Shown in pieces: positions 41,330-51,056 of a stretch of 64,000 nucleotides of DNA. The DNA is taken from positions 1 to 64,000 of the forward strand of contig CAZFHI010000003.1 in NCBI GenBank assembly GCA_964518875.1, read 5' to 3'. The notes under the pieces are model-generated. The model worked only from the letters and a program-made list of their open reading frames with translations. It searched no databases and was not told the DNA's origin. This DNA is from DTU024 sp964518875 (GTDB taxonomy: Bacteria; Bacillota; Clostridia; Christensenellales; Aristaeellaceae). Both the position numbers and the translations under genes were made by a program. Position 1 is the first letter of the stretch. Each line of letters opens with the position of its first letter.

Positions 41330-41402
41330 TACTTTAAAGTATAAATAATTAGGCTTATATTTATCCTGAACATATTGTCCTGCGCGCTTTGTTATGCAAA
41401 GC

Positions 41403-41436
41403 AAAAGCCGTATTGTCCGACTTGCGGCAATACGGC
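41403..41436 (-). terminator. terminator of the exported reductase gene
   Basis: Perfect 9-bp stem (41407-41415 with 41428-41436, 12-base loop) followed on the minus strand by TTTTGCTTTG, about 70 bases after the stop codon of the reductase. Confidence 0.7.
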
Positions 41437-41507
41437 AGATACTATTTGCAGAGCGTTTTTACAAAATATTCAATTTCAGTGAAGCAATGTATAAAGCGTA
41501 AAGCTAA

Positions 41508-43190
41508 TTATTTGTCAGACGCCGCCTGTTCTCCTGCTATCCTTCCAAAGACTACGGATTCAGAATATCCGCCGGACTGCCAGGTTACTTCTCCTGCTGC
41601 ATAAAGGCCAGGCACTACTTTGTCTTCAGTTGTCAAAACCTGCGCCTTTTCGTTGGTAACTACGCCGCCCTTGGTCATATGGTTCGCCGCTTCGACACGC
41701 ACGGCATAGTAAGGTCCTTCCGCGTCCAACGGACGCTTTGGAACTGCGCCCGCGGCCTCGTTTTCTTTTCCGTTTTCCGCGTCTGAATTGTACTGTTCGA
41801 CAGATTCCTTAAGCCCTTCCGGATTAATTCCAAGGGAGTCCGCCAGTTCTTCAAGCGTTTCACCCGTTGTATAATATCCGAGTCCTACATGCTTGCGGAT
41901 ACGGTAGAATGAATCATAACCAGTTTTGTCTGTAAGATAGAACGCCGCGCCATCCGGCTGTTCTTTTATCATCTTTCCGCGATCAAGACCGGAAATGTTC
42001 GGCAGCAGAGCGCCTTCCTTATTTACTAGCAGGTTCATATCAGCGCCGCCCGTAAGATCCCGGCGTGGTATTATAATGTTGGAAAATACGCTCATTTTCC
42101 CCATTTTTTCCATTTTAAAGCCGTTTTTCTCAAAGACTTTTACAAAATCGCCTGTGGCGCCCATCTGATTAGAAGTGTTAAGAATTTCATGTCCAGGAGC
42201 ATATTCAGCAAGCAGCTCTTTGTTGTTGCAGAAGCCGCCCGTAGCTACTATTGTATTTTTCGCATAAATATTATAGGTTTCTCCGGCGTTGTTTGTAACA
42301 ACAACACCCTTGCACGCGCCGTCTTCCATTATAAGGTCTGTGCCTTTGGTGCCGGTGCGTACGTCTACATTATAATTGTTTACGGCATTTTCAAGACCCG
42401 CCTGTATTACTTCGCCTGAATACTGGTCTTCTTCCGCCATATGGTTTGTTCCGCCATAGTTATAGTTCAGCTCTACGCCGTATGAGCGCAGCCAGGCGTC
42501 CAGGCTGTCCTCGCCTTCCGCCCAGGCTTCGATGCGTTCTTTGCTTTCGCCGCTCTTTGATTTATATTCTATAAAGTTTTCGACCTGGTTTACCGTCCAC
42601 TGTTCGTTGCCGGCTTTTCTTTGCGCTTCGGTATTTATCATATCGAAGAAATTCATGTCGAATTTGCCGTTGCCGCTTAATATATCAAGCTTTTCAACGA
42701 TTATTACATCAGCATCGGCATTGACCTCTTTTGCGGATATCGCAGCTGCAAGCCCTGAAGGTCCGCCGCCTACGATTACGATGTCGCACGTTTCATCTTC
42801 GCGTTTTACAAGTTCCTTGTCTTCAGCGTCTTTCGTCATTTTTATTTCAGGCGCTTCAAGACCCGCCTGCGCCATAGCGTCAGCTACTGCGGATTTAACG
42901 GCAAATGAAGAAAAGGTCGCTCCCGAAACGCTGTCCACATTAGGAGAATTTGCATCGACAATACGCTGACGTATTACCGGAAAGGCGCGTTCAATAACTA
43001 CAAGAGTTTCGTTGTTTTCGCCCAACGCTACGTCTGTAATTTTGCTATCTTCAATAACTACGCTTATTTCTACAGGGCCGCCGTAGCCGTTTCCCGACGC
43101 CATGTAGGTGTTTTTTTCTGCTGAAGCTGCAACGCTAAAAAGCATGGCGGCTACCAGTATAAGTATAGAAAGTTTTTTAAAGGTGCGCAT
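41508..43190 (-). CDS. exported FMN-binding, FAD-dependent fumarate reductase-like flavoprotein
   Basis: A 560-residue flavoprotein with a Sec signal peptide (about 1-24, ending ASA), an FMN-binding domain (about 25-105) with the covalent flavinylation motif DSVSGAT, and a FAD-binding fumarate reductase/succinate dehydrogenase-type domain: GGGPSGLAAAI, LDILSGNGKF, and GGVVTNEKAQVL...GLYAAGEVT. Such enzymes reduce fumarate, urocanate, methacrylate or cinnamate-like acceptors outside the cell; the specific substrate is not clear. The covalent FMN requires ApbE, not seen here. I use the ATG at 43190, with AAAGGAG upstream; the longer reading adds a poor N-terminus before the signal peptide. It has no heme domain or lipobox, so it may be soluble or attached through partners. 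Monocistronic, divergent from rpoB. Confidence 0.88.
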   Translation of the reverse strand: MRTFKKLSILILVAAMLFSVAASAEKNTYMASGNGYGGPVEISVVIEDSKITDVALGENNETLVVIERAFPVIRQRIVDANSPNVDSVSGATFSSFAVKSAVADAMAQAGLEAPEIKMTKDAEDKELVKREDETCDIVIVGGGPSGLAAAISAKEVNADADVIIVEKLDILSGNGKFDMNFFDMINTEAQRKAGNEQWTVNQVENFIEYKSKSGESKERIEAWAEGEDSLDAWLRSYGVELNYNYGGTNHMAEEDQYSGEVIQAGLENAVNNYNVDVRTGTKGTDLIMEDGACKGVVVTNNAGETYNIYAKNTIVATGGFCNNKELLAEYAPGHEILNTSNQMGATGDFVKVFEKNGFKMEKMGKMSVFSNIIIPRRDLTGGADMNLLVNKEGALLPNISGLDRGKMIKEQPDGAAFYLTDKTGYDSFYRIRKHVGLGYYTTGETLEELADSLGINPEGLKESVEQYNSDAENGKENEAAGAVPKRPLDAEGPYYAVRVEAANHMTKGGVVTNEKAQVLTTEDKVVPGLYAAGEVTWQSGGYSESVVFGRIAGEQAASDK

Positions 43191-43246
43191 AATTTTTCGA
43201 CTCCTTTTCTGAGCTTTTATTTTTAAAACGCCCCGCAATAATTTTC

Positions 43247-43275
43247 AGTTTATATAAGCCAGTTGCGTTTGTCAA
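43247..43275 (-). promoter_or_regulatory. promoter of the exported reductase
   Basis: Minus strand TTGACA (43270-43275), 17-base spacer, TAAACT (43247-43252). Confidence 0.7.
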
Positions 43276-43349
43276 TAATTAAAATATTCCCGGATTACAG
43301 ACAAATTACAAAAAGAGTTTGAAAAGATATTAAAATCGTATATACAGGG

Positions 43350-43378
43350 TTGACGGCATAAAAAATAGATGGTATAGT
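43350..43378 (+). promoter_or_regulatory. rpoB promoter
   Basis: TTGACG (43350-43355), 17-base spacer, TATAGT (43373-43378) with an extended -10 TG. It drives rpoBC without the rplJL genes that usually precede them. Confidence 0.8.
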
Positions 43379-43383
43379 TTATG

Positions 43384-43410
43384 ATTGCATCGGTGTCTAC
43401 TATTGCATCG
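43384..43410 (+). repeat. two 9-bp direct repeats at the rpoB transcript start
   Basis: ATTGCATCG occurs at 43384-43392 and 43402-43410, an 18-base period, immediately after the -10 box and so spanning the likely start of the rpoB mRNA. It could be a protein-binding site or an RNA element in the leader. Confidence 0.5.
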
Positions 43411-43478
43411 ATTATGTTATTTTACTCAAAGCTAAGTGCCTGTGCAATTAGCTGCATTATTAAGGGGGGACAGCATTA

Positions 43479-46400
43479 GTGCACGAAGTTCAAATGGGAA
43501 AATTACGTAAGCGAATGAGTTTTTCCAGAATTGATGAAGTACTTGATATGCCAGATCTGATAGAAATACAAAAAAATTCCTATCAGAAATTTTTAGAGGA
43601 AGATTTCCGCGCAGTTCTCGCAGACGTTTCTCCCATAACGGATTTCAGCGATAACCTTGTGCTTGAATTTATTGACTACAAGCTTGACGCCCCTAAAAAT
43701 AGTGTTGAGCGTTGCAAAGAAAGAGATCTCACCTATTCCGCGCCCTTGAGAGTTTTTGTACGTCTTAAAGTAAAAGAAACCGGTGAAATAAAAGAAACCG
43801 AAGTTTTCATGGGTGAGTTTCCTCTTATGACGGAAACAGGCACTTTTATTGTAAACGGCGCTGAGCGCGTTATTGTAAGCCAGCTTGTCCGTTCGCCAGG
43901 CGCGTACTATACAAAGCAGTTAGATAAAGCGGGAAAAGAACTGTTTTCCACACAGGTTATACCAAACCGCGGCGCTTGGCTTGAATACGAAACTGATTCC
44001 AACGACTGTCTGTGGGTGCGCATAGACAGAGCAAGAAAGCTTCCTATTACTATAATACTTCGCGCGCTAGGCTACGGGACCGATAGGGAGCTTATAGATC
44101 TTTTGGGCGAAGACGAGCGTTTGCTTGCGACCATAGAAAAAAGCGATACCAACATACACTCAACCACCGATGCTCTGCTTGAAATTTATCGCAGGCAAAA
44201 GCCCGGCGAGCCTCCTACAGAAGAAGGCGCCAGACAGCTTCTGCATAACCTGTTTTTTGACGCCAAGCGTTATGATTTAATGCGCGTCGGCAGGTACAAG
44301 TATAACAAAAAACTAGGCGTTTCAAGCCGCATCGCAGGGCACGAGCTCGCAAAAGACATAGCGGACCCGCAGAGCGGAGAAATTATATTCAAAAAAGGCG
44401 ACCGTCTCAGCAAGGAGCAGGCGCTCGAGGTACAGAACCTTGGCATAAATGTAGTGTACCTTAAAGCAGGCGACCGAGTCCATAAAGTAATAGGAAATAA
44501 CTTTGTAGATTCTTCCAGATACCTGCCCTTTGACCCTAAGCAGGCTGGCATAGTCGAATATGTGCATTACCCCACGCTCATGCAGATAATAGAAAACGTC
44601 CCCGCAGAAGATCTGGAACGCGCGGTAAAGGAAAACGCATCTTTATTAGTGCCAAAGCACATTTTAATAGACGATATCGTAGCTTCCATAAGCTATCTTT
44701 TGGGCTTGCCTTACGGCATAGGCACTATTGACGACATAGACCACCTCGGCAACCGCCGTTTGCGCAGCGTTGGCGAATTGCTTCAAAACCAGGTGCGTAT
44801 AGGTATGTCCCGCCTTGAGCGTGTAGTTCGCGAGCGCATGGCGGTGCAGGACCCCAACGAAGTGCGCCCCGGCGATTTAATAAACACACGCCCCGTAACC
44901 GCAGCTATAAAAGAGTTTTTCGGTTCTTCACAGCTAAGCCAATTTCTGGATCAGCCTAACCCGTTGGCAGAGCTTACGCATAAAAGGCGTCTTTCTGCAC
45001 TTGGGCCTGGAGGCCTTAACCGCGAGCGCGCCGGCATGGAAGTTCGCGATGTTCACTACAGCCATTACGGAAGGATTTGCCCGATAGAAACGCCTGAAGG
45101 CCCGAACATAGGCCTGATAGGCTCCCTTGCGACTTACGCCCGCATAAACGAATACGGTTTTCTCGAGTCGCCTTACCGCAAAATAGACCCTGAAACCCAT
45201 AAGGTTACAAACCATATAGATTATATGACCGCCGATGAAGAGGACAACTACAATATAGCTCAAGCAAAAGAACCTCTAAACCCCGACGGCAGCTTTAAAA
45301 ACGAGTTTGTTTCCGTTCGTTCAAGGGAAGATATAATAATGGTCAGGGCTGAAAACGTGCAGTACATGGACGTTTCGCCAAAGCAGCTTGTTTCAGTCGC
45401 CACCGCCATGATACCTTTCCTTGAAAACGACGACGCCAACCGCGCTCTTATGGGTTCAAACATGCAGCGTCAGGCCGTGCCTCTCTTAAGGCCGGAAGCT
45501 CCTTACGTAGGCACAGGCATGGAATATAAAGCCGCGCACGATTCAGGCGTTGTAGTGCTTGCAAAGCACGCAGGCGTTGTGGACTATGTCTCTGCTGATG
45601 AAATAATAATTAAAGACAATTTAGGCGAGCGCCACAGCTATCATCTGCAAAAGTTTTTGCACTCCAACCAGTCTACATGCATAAATCAGAGGCCATGCGT
45701 AGACGAAGGCCAGACAGTTGAAGTTGGAGATTTGCTCGCGGACGGCACGAGCACGGATAAGGGCGAAATAAGCTTAGGCAGAAACGTTTTGATAGGCTTT
45801 ATGACATGGGAAGGCTATAACTACGAAGACGCCGTGCTTATTTCCCAGCGCCTTGTAAAAGAAGACGTTTATACTTCAATACATATAGAAGAATACGAAT
45901 CTGAAGCCCGCGAAACCAAGTTAGGTCCTGAAGAAATAACGAGAGATATACCAAACGTAAGCTCTGAGGCCTTAAAAGATCTTGACGAGCGCGGCATTAT
46001 CCGCATAGGCGCCGAAGTGCGCGCGGGCGATATACTTGTTGGCAAGGTAACGCCTAAAGGCGAAACAGAACCTTCAGCTGAAGAAAGGCTTTTGCGCGCA
46101 ATATTCGGTGAAAAGGCGCGCGAGGTGCGCGACACCTCCCTTAAGGTTCCCCACGGCGAAGGCGGCATAGTTGTGGACGTTAAGCTGTTCACAAGAGAAA
46201 ACCGCGACGAGCTGTCCCCCGGCGTAAACGAAATGGTGCGCATATATATAGCGCAGAAACGCAAAATTTCAGTCGGCGACAAGATGGCTGGCCGCCACGG
46301 CAACAAGGGCGTTATTTCAAGAATACTTCCTGAAGAAGACATGCCTTTCCTGCCTGACGGCACTCCGCTTGACATTGTTCTTAACCCTCTTGGCGTTCCT

Positions 46401-47324
46401 TCGCGCATGAATTTGGGACAGGTTCTTGAGGTTCACCTTGGCATGGCGGCGAAAGTACTCGGCTGGCATGTAGCCACCCCTGTTTTTGACGGCGCTACCG
46501 AGGACGACATAGAAAAATGTTTGAGCCAGGCGGGCGAAGTACTAAAAGACAGAGGGTTTTTCGCTGACGGAAGCACAGACTTTTCAAAGAGCGGAAAAAC
46601 CATACTGTATGACGGAAGAACAGGCGAAGCCTTCGAAAACCCCGTTACTGTCGGCTATATGTATTTCTTAAAGCTGCACCACTTAGTAGACGATAAGATG
46701 CACGCGCGCTCAACAGGCCCCTACTCGCTTGTTACCCAGCAGCCCCTTGGCGGCAAAGCGCAGTTTGGCGGACAACGCTTTGGCGAAATGGAAGTCTGGG
46801 CGCTTGAAGCTTACGGCGCTGCAAACATGCTTCAGGAAATTCTGACCGTCAAGTCCGACGATGTTGTAGGCAGAGTTAAAGCGTACGAAGCTATTATAAA
46901 AGGAAAGAATATACCAACGCCAGGCATACCTGAAAGCTTTAAGGTCCTTGTAAAAGAGCTGCAGGCAATGGCTCTTGATATAAAGGTTTGGGACGAAAAC
47001 CATAACGAACTTATAATTAAAGAGCTAGACGACGATTATGCGCCTGTGCCGGAAACTGAAGAAGAGCTTATAGAAGACCTTAGCAGCGCTCCTCTTAATG
47101 AAGAGCTTGCCAACGTTGACTTAAGCGACGTTTCAATGCCGGGCGAAGAAGATTACAGCGGCGGCAATAAAGACGAAAAGACAGGCGACGATTATGATAT
47201 TTCAGATGATTTTGACGATGACGACGTTATGGATTTAGACCTTGGCTCTTTCGGCCTTGACGATATGGGCTTTGAGGAGGACGATGATAACACTGATGAC
47301 GACGATGAGGACGATAGTCTTTAA
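43479..47324 (+). CDS. rpoB: DNA-directed RNA polymerase subunit beta
   Basis: The 1281-residue core subunit. Typical segments include LRKRMSFSRIDEV at the start, the rifampicin-region FFGSSQLSQFLDQPNPLAELTHKRR-type sequence (about residues 478-502), and near the C-terminus the KPLGGKAQFGGQRFGEMEVWALE-like stretch. The C-terminal 60 or so residues are an acidic tail made almost entirely of Asp, Glu and Gly, a feature of several clostridial RpoB proteins. The start is GTG at 43479, nine bases after a GGGGGG site; the internal Met six codons on is less likely because the family starts near here. rpoC follows 16 bases after. Confidence 0.98.
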   Translation: MHEVQMGKLRKRMSFSRIDEVLDMPDLIEIQKNSYQKFLEEDFRAVLADVSPITDFSDNLVLEFIDYKLDAPKNSVERCKERDLTYSAPLRVFVRLKVKETGEIKETEVFMGEFPLMTETGTFIVNGAERVIVSQLVRSPGAYYTKQLDKAGKELFSTQVIPNRGAWLEYETDSNDCLWVRIDRARKLPITIILRALGYGTDRELIDLLGEDERLLATIEKSDTNIHSTTDALLEIYRRQKPGEPPTEEGARQLLHNLFFDAKRYDLMRVGRYKYNKKLGVSSRIAGHELAKDIADPQSGEIIFKKGDRLSKEQALEVQNLGINVVYLKAGDRVHKVIGNNFVDSSRYLPFDPKQAGIVEYVHYPTLMQIIENVPAEDLERAVKENASLLVPKHILIDDIVASISYLLGLPYGIGTIDDIDHLGNRRLRSVGELLQNQVRIGMSRLERVVRERMAVQDPNEVRPGDLINTRPVTAAIKEFFGSSQLSQFLDQPNPLAELTHKRRLSALGPGGLNRERAGMEVRDVHYSHYGRICPIETPEGPNIGLIGSLATYARINEYGFLESPYRKIDPETHKVTNHIDYMTADEEDNYNIAQAKEPLNPDGSFKNEFVSVRSREDIIMVRAENVQYMDVSPKQLVSVATAMIPFLENDDANRALMGSNMQRQAVPLLRPEAPYVGTGMEYKAAHDSGVVVLAKHAGVVDYVSADEIIIKDNLGERHSYHLQKFLHSNQSTCINQRPCVDEGQTVEVGDLLADGTSTDKGEISLGRNVLIGFMTWEGYNYEDAVLISQRLVKEDVYTSIHIEEYESEARETKLGPEEITRDIPNVSSEALKDLDERGIIRIGAEVRAGDILVGKVTPKGETEPSAEERLLRAIFGEKAREVRDTSLKVPHGEGGIVVDVKLFTRENRDELSPGVNEMVRIYIAQKRKISVGDKMAGRHGNKGVISRILPEEDMPFLPDGTPLDIVLNPLGVPSRMNLGQVLEVHLGMAAKVLGWHVATPVFDGATEDDIEKCLSQAGEVLKDRGFFADGSTDFSKSGKTILYDGRTGEAFENPVTVGYMYFLKLHHLVDDKMHARSTGPYSLVTQQPLGGKAQFGGQRFGEMEVWALEAYGAANMLQEILTVKSDDVVGRVKAYEAIIKGKNIPTPGIPESFKVLVKELQAMALDIKVWDENHNELIIKELDDDYAPVPETEEELIEDLSSAPLNEELANVDLSDVSMPGEEDYSGGNKDEKTGDDYDISDDFDDDDVMDLDLGSFGLDDMGFEEDDDNTDDDDEDDSL

Positions 47325-47340
47325 TTAAGGAGGAAGCAAA

Positions 47341-50300
47341 ATGTTTGAACTTACGAACCTTGATTCCATACAGATTGGCATGGCTTCCCCAGAAAAGATA
47401 CGAGAGTGGTCTTACGGAGAGGTTACCAAACCCGAAACAATAAACTACCGTACTTTAAAGCCTGAGCGCGACGGTCTGTTCTGCGAGCGCATATTTGGCC
47501 CTACAAAAGACTGGGAATGCGCCTGCGGAAAATATAAAAGAGTAAAATACCGCGATAAGGAAAAGATATGTGATAAATGCGGCGTGCAGGTAACAAGAGC
47601 TAAAGTGCGCCGCGAACGAATGGGACATATAGAGCTTGCGGCTCCTGTAAGCCATATATGGTATTTTAAAGGTATTCCAAGCCGCATAGGCATGCTGCTT
47701 GATATTTCTCCTAAAAACCTTGAAAAGGTTCTATATTTTGCTTCATATATAGTAATAGACCCTGGCAACACAGAAAACACCCATGTTGAAAAATGCTCGC
47801 TTATTTCCGATACAGCTTACAGGCAGCTTAAAGCGCTTCCTGAAGAAGTGCGCGGAACGTTTAAAGCCGGCATGGGCGCTGAAGCCATAAAGACCCTTTT
47901 GCATGAGCTTGACTTAGAGCAGATAAGCGCGGATTTAAAAGCAGAAATAGCGGCTCTTGTAAAAAAAGAGCGTGGAAAGACAACAGTAAGTCAAAGGCGC
48001 TCCAGAGCTATCAAGCGCCTCGAGGTCGTTGAAGCTTTTCGCTTAAGCGGCAACAAACCGGAATGGATGATACTGGATTGCATACCTGTTATACCGCCGG
48101 ATTTAAGACCTATGGTTCAGCTTGACGGCGGTCGCTTTGCCACAAGCGATTTAAACGACCTTTACCGCCGTGTAATAAACCGCAACAACCGCTTAAAGCG
48201 CATGCTTGAAATGGGCACGCCGGATATTATAATACGTAACGAAAAGCGCATGCTGCAGGAGGCTGTGGACGCGCTTATAGACAACGGCCGCCGCGGAAGA
48301 GCCGTAACAGGCCCCGGCAACCGCCCCTTAAAAAGCCTTTCCGATTTGCTGAGAGGCAAGCAGGGACGTTTCCGCCAGAACCTTCTTGGCAAACGCGTGG
48401 ACTATTCTGGCCGTTCAGTTATCGTTGTCGGCGCTGAGCTTAAACTGCACCAGTGCGGTCTTCCCAAGGAAATGGCTCTTGAACTTTTCAAGCCTTTCGT
48501 AATGGAAAAACTTGTATCACAGGGCATATTCAACAATGTTAAGAGCGCTAAGCGCGCGGTGGAAAGAGTGAGCCCTGAAGTATGGGATATACTCGAATCC
48601 GTAATAAAAGACCACCCTGTGCTCCTAAACCGCGCTCCTACGCTGCATCGTCTGGGCATACAGGCGTTTGAGCCTGTATTAATAGAAGGCAAGGCGATAA
48701 AGCTTCATCCGCTTGCATGTACAGCATACAACGCGGACTTCGACGGCGACCAGATGGCCATACACGTCCCTCTGTCTGACGAAGCTCAGGCTGAAGCAAG
48801 ATTTCTTATGCTTTGCGCAAACAATATATTAAAGCCGCAGGACGGTAAGCCTGTTATATCCCCTACACAGGACATGGTTTTAGGCTGCTACTATTTGACG
48901 CTTGATTATGACGGCTTTAAAGAAAAATTTCTTAAAGAAAACAAGGATAAAATAAAAAAAGGCGAAGAAGACGAGGAGTTTTTGCGCAGCCTGCATTGCT
49001 ATGCGTCCATGGCTGAAGCAGAAATGGCTTATCATCAGAACCTTATAAAGCTACAGACTCCTATAAGGGTGCGTATAGAACGCAGCTTTGAAGGAAATAC
49101 GGAGCAGCGCGTTATAACTACCACGCTTGGCAAGCTCATATTTAATGAAGTAGTGCCGCAGGATCTTGGCTTTAAACCCCGCAAAAGCATGGACGATATG
49201 TTTGAACTTGAAATAGACCATCAAGTCGTAAAAAAAGACCTTGGTAAAATTGTTGACCGTTGCTTCCATGCGCACGGCGCTGCCGTTACAGCGGAAGTGC
49301 TTGACAACATTAAGCGCCTTGGCTACCACTACTCTACGAAGGGCGCGTTAACCGTTTCAATAGGCGATATAATAGTTCCTCCGGAAAAGAAAGAACTTCT
49401 TTCAGACGCAGACAAGCAGGTAGCTCATATACGCGCTAACTACCGCCGCGGACTTATGACTGACGATGAGCGCTACTTAGCTGTTATTAACGTGTGGAAC
49501 GAAACCACAAACAAGGTTAAAGACAGCGTCATGAAGGTGCTTAAAAAAGACAACCCTATATTCATGATGACAAATTCTGGAGCAAGAGGTTCCGTGGGGC
49601 AGGTTGCGCAGCTTGCAGGCATGCGCGGCCTTATGGCTTCTCCTTCCGGCAGGGCAATTGAACTTCCTATACGTTCAAACTTCAGGGAAGGTCTTAGTGT
49701 GCTTGAATTTTTCATGTCGTCGCACGGCAGCCGTAAGTCCCTGGCAGATACGGCTCTTCGCACTGCGGACTCCGGTTACCTTACAAGGCGACTTGTTGAT
49801 GTTGCGCAGGAAGTAATAGTGCGCGAAACAGACTGCTTTGAATCGCGCGGTGAAACCGTACGCGGCATAACTGTAAGCGATCTTAACAATGTTGAAAAGC
49901 TTCAGGAAAGAATAGTAGGCAGGGTTTCCGCTCAGGATGTTTTCCACCCGATTACCGGAGAACTGCTCTGCCACACTAATCAAGACATAGATGAAGAGCT
50001 CGCAGAAACCATAGCTAACGCAGGCGTTAAAGAAATGCAGGTGCGAAGCGTTCTTACATGCCGCTGCCACAACGGCGTATGCGCTAAGTGCTACGGGTCA
50101 AACCTTGCGCATGGCGGCGAAGTAGAAATAGGAGAAGCAATAGGCATTATTGCAGCGCAGGCCATAGGCGAACCCGGTACGCAGCTTACATTGCGCACCT
50201 TCCATACAGGCGGCGTCGCAGCCGCGGAAGACATAACGCAAGGTCTTCCGCGCGTAGAAGAGCTTTTCGAAGCGCGCAAGCCAAAGCGTGAAGCGATACT

Positions 50301-50961
50301 TGCAGAAATAAACGGCAAGATAAGCTTCCAGGAAACCAAGAGACGCAAAGAAATAGTAATTACCGCTCAAGATGGAAGCGGAGAAAAAAAGACTTACCCA
50401 ATCCATTACGGATCCCGCTTAAAGGTAGCGGAAGGCGATATTGTCAAGCCCGGAGACGAGCTTATAGAGGGCTCAGTAAACCCTCACCAGCTTTTAAGGA
50501 TACTTGGCATCAAAGCCGTGCAGGAGTATCTGCTTTCCGAAGTGCTGAGCGTTTACCATTCTCAGGGCGTCGGCATAGCGGACAAGCACATAGAAGTAAT
50601 TATACGTCAGATGCTTCGCAAAGTGCGCATTGAAAACGCGGGCGATACTAACCTGCTTCCCGGCAGCCTTGTAGATCTGTTCACATTTGAAGAAGAAAAC
50701 AACAGGGTTTTGCAGGAAGGCGGAACGCCGGCCGTTGCAAAGCGCATACTGCTTGGCATTACAAAGGCTTCGCTTGCAACAGAAAGCTTCCTTTCAGCCG
50801 CTTCATTCCAGGAAACGACAAGAGTGCTTACAGATGCCGCGATAAAAGGCAAGGTAGACCCTCTTATGGGGCTTAAGGAAAACGTTATAATCGGCAAGCT
50901 TATTCCCGCGGGCACGGGCCTTCGCCGGTATAACGATATTGAACTGCACGAAGCGTATTAA
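47341..50961 (+). CDS. rpoC: DNA-directed RNA polymerase subunit beta'
   Basis: Catalytic subunit of RNA polymerase, 1206 residues. The N-terminal zinc finger CACGKYK...CDKCG (about 60-78), the active-site Mg site NADFDGDQMA (about 462-471) with three Asp, the trigger loop region, and a second zinc cluster CRCHNGVCAKC (about 904-914) are all present. It has a good AGGAGG site and ends with a strong terminator. Confidence 0.98.
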   Translation: MFELTNLDSIQIGMASPEKIREWSYGEVTKPETINYRTLKPERDGLFCERIFGPTKDWECACGKYKRVKYRDKEKICDKCGVQVTRAKVRRERMGHIELAAPVSHIWYFKGIPSRIGMLLDISPKNLEKVLYFASYIVIDPGNTENTHVEKCSLISDTAYRQLKALPEEVRGTFKAGMGAEAIKTLLHELDLEQISADLKAEIAALVKKERGKTTVSQRRSRAIKRLEVVEAFRLSGNKPEWMILDCIPVIPPDLRPMVQLDGGRFATSDLNDLYRRVINRNNRLKRMLEMGTPDIIIRNEKRMLQEAVDALIDNGRRGRAVTGPGNRPLKSLSDLLRGKQGRFRQNLLGKRVDYSGRSVIVVGAELKLHQCGLPKEMALELFKPFVMEKLVSQGIFNNVKSAKRAVERVSPEVWDILESVIKDHPVLLNRAPTLHRLGIQAFEPVLIEGKAIKLHPLACTAYNADFDGDQMAIHVPLSDEAQAEARFLMLCANNILKPQDGKPVISPTQDMVLGCYYLTLDYDGFKEKFLKENKDKIKKGEEDEEFLRSLHCYASMAEAEMAYHQNLIKLQTPIRVRIERSFEGNTEQRVITTTLGKLIFNEVVPQDLGFKPRKSMDDMFELEIDHQVVKKDLGKIVDRCFHAHGAAVTAEVLDNIKRLGYHYSTKGALTVSIGDIIVPPEKKELLSDADKQVAHIRANYRRGLMTDDERYLAVINVWNETTNKVKDSVMKVLKKDNPIFMMTNSGARGSVGQVAQLAGMRGLMASPSGRAIELPIRSNFREGLSVLEFFMSSHGSRKSLADTALRTADSGYLTRRLVDVAQEVIVRETDCFESRGETVRGITVSDLNNVEKLQERIVGRVSAQDVFHPITGELLCHTNQDIDEELAETIANAGVKEMQVRSVLTCRCHNGVCAKCYGSNLAHGGEVEIGEAIGIIAAQAIGEPGTQLTLRTFHTGGVAAAEDITQGLPRVEELFEARKPKREAILAEINGKISFQETKRRKEIVITAQDGSGEKKTYPIHYGSRLKVAEGDIVKPGDELIEGSVNPHQLLRILGIKAVQEYLLSEVLSVYHSQGVGIADKHIEVIIRQMLRKVRIENAGDTNLLPGSLVDLFTFEEENNRVLQEGGTPAVAKRILLGITKASLATESFLSAASFQETTRVLTDAAIKGKVDPLMGLKENVIIGKLIPAGTGLRRYNDIELHEAY

Positions 50962-50967
50962 AAGCTT

Positions 50968-50992
50968 TTCCCCCGCTTGCGGGGGAATTTTT
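50968..50992 (+). terminator. rpoBC terminator
   Basis: TTCCCCC stem with GCTTGC loop and GGGGGAA (50968-50987), then a TTTTT run. Confidence 0.9.
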
Positions 50993-51010
50993 GCTTACGC
51001 TTAAATTTTC

Positions 51011-51039
51011 TTGACATAAATATAAGCTTCAAGCATAAT
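51011..51039 (+). promoter_or_regulatory. promoter of the radical SAM-der-plsY group
   Basis: TTGACA (51011-51016), 17-base spacer, CATAAT (51034-51039). The predicted transcript start lies only a few bases before the GGGAGG ribosome binding site, so the leader would be extremely short. Confidence 0.55.
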
Positions 51040-51056
51040 TTTACAGGGAGGTCTTT

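Noticed and set aside
43350..43478. A riboswitch in the rpoB leader
   Set aside because: Only short direct repeats are visible; there is no terminator or conserved aptamer.
45869..46408. Antisense 179-residue reading frame inside rpoB
   Set aside because: It is the shadow of a highly conserved gene, with no ribosome binding site or recognisable domain.
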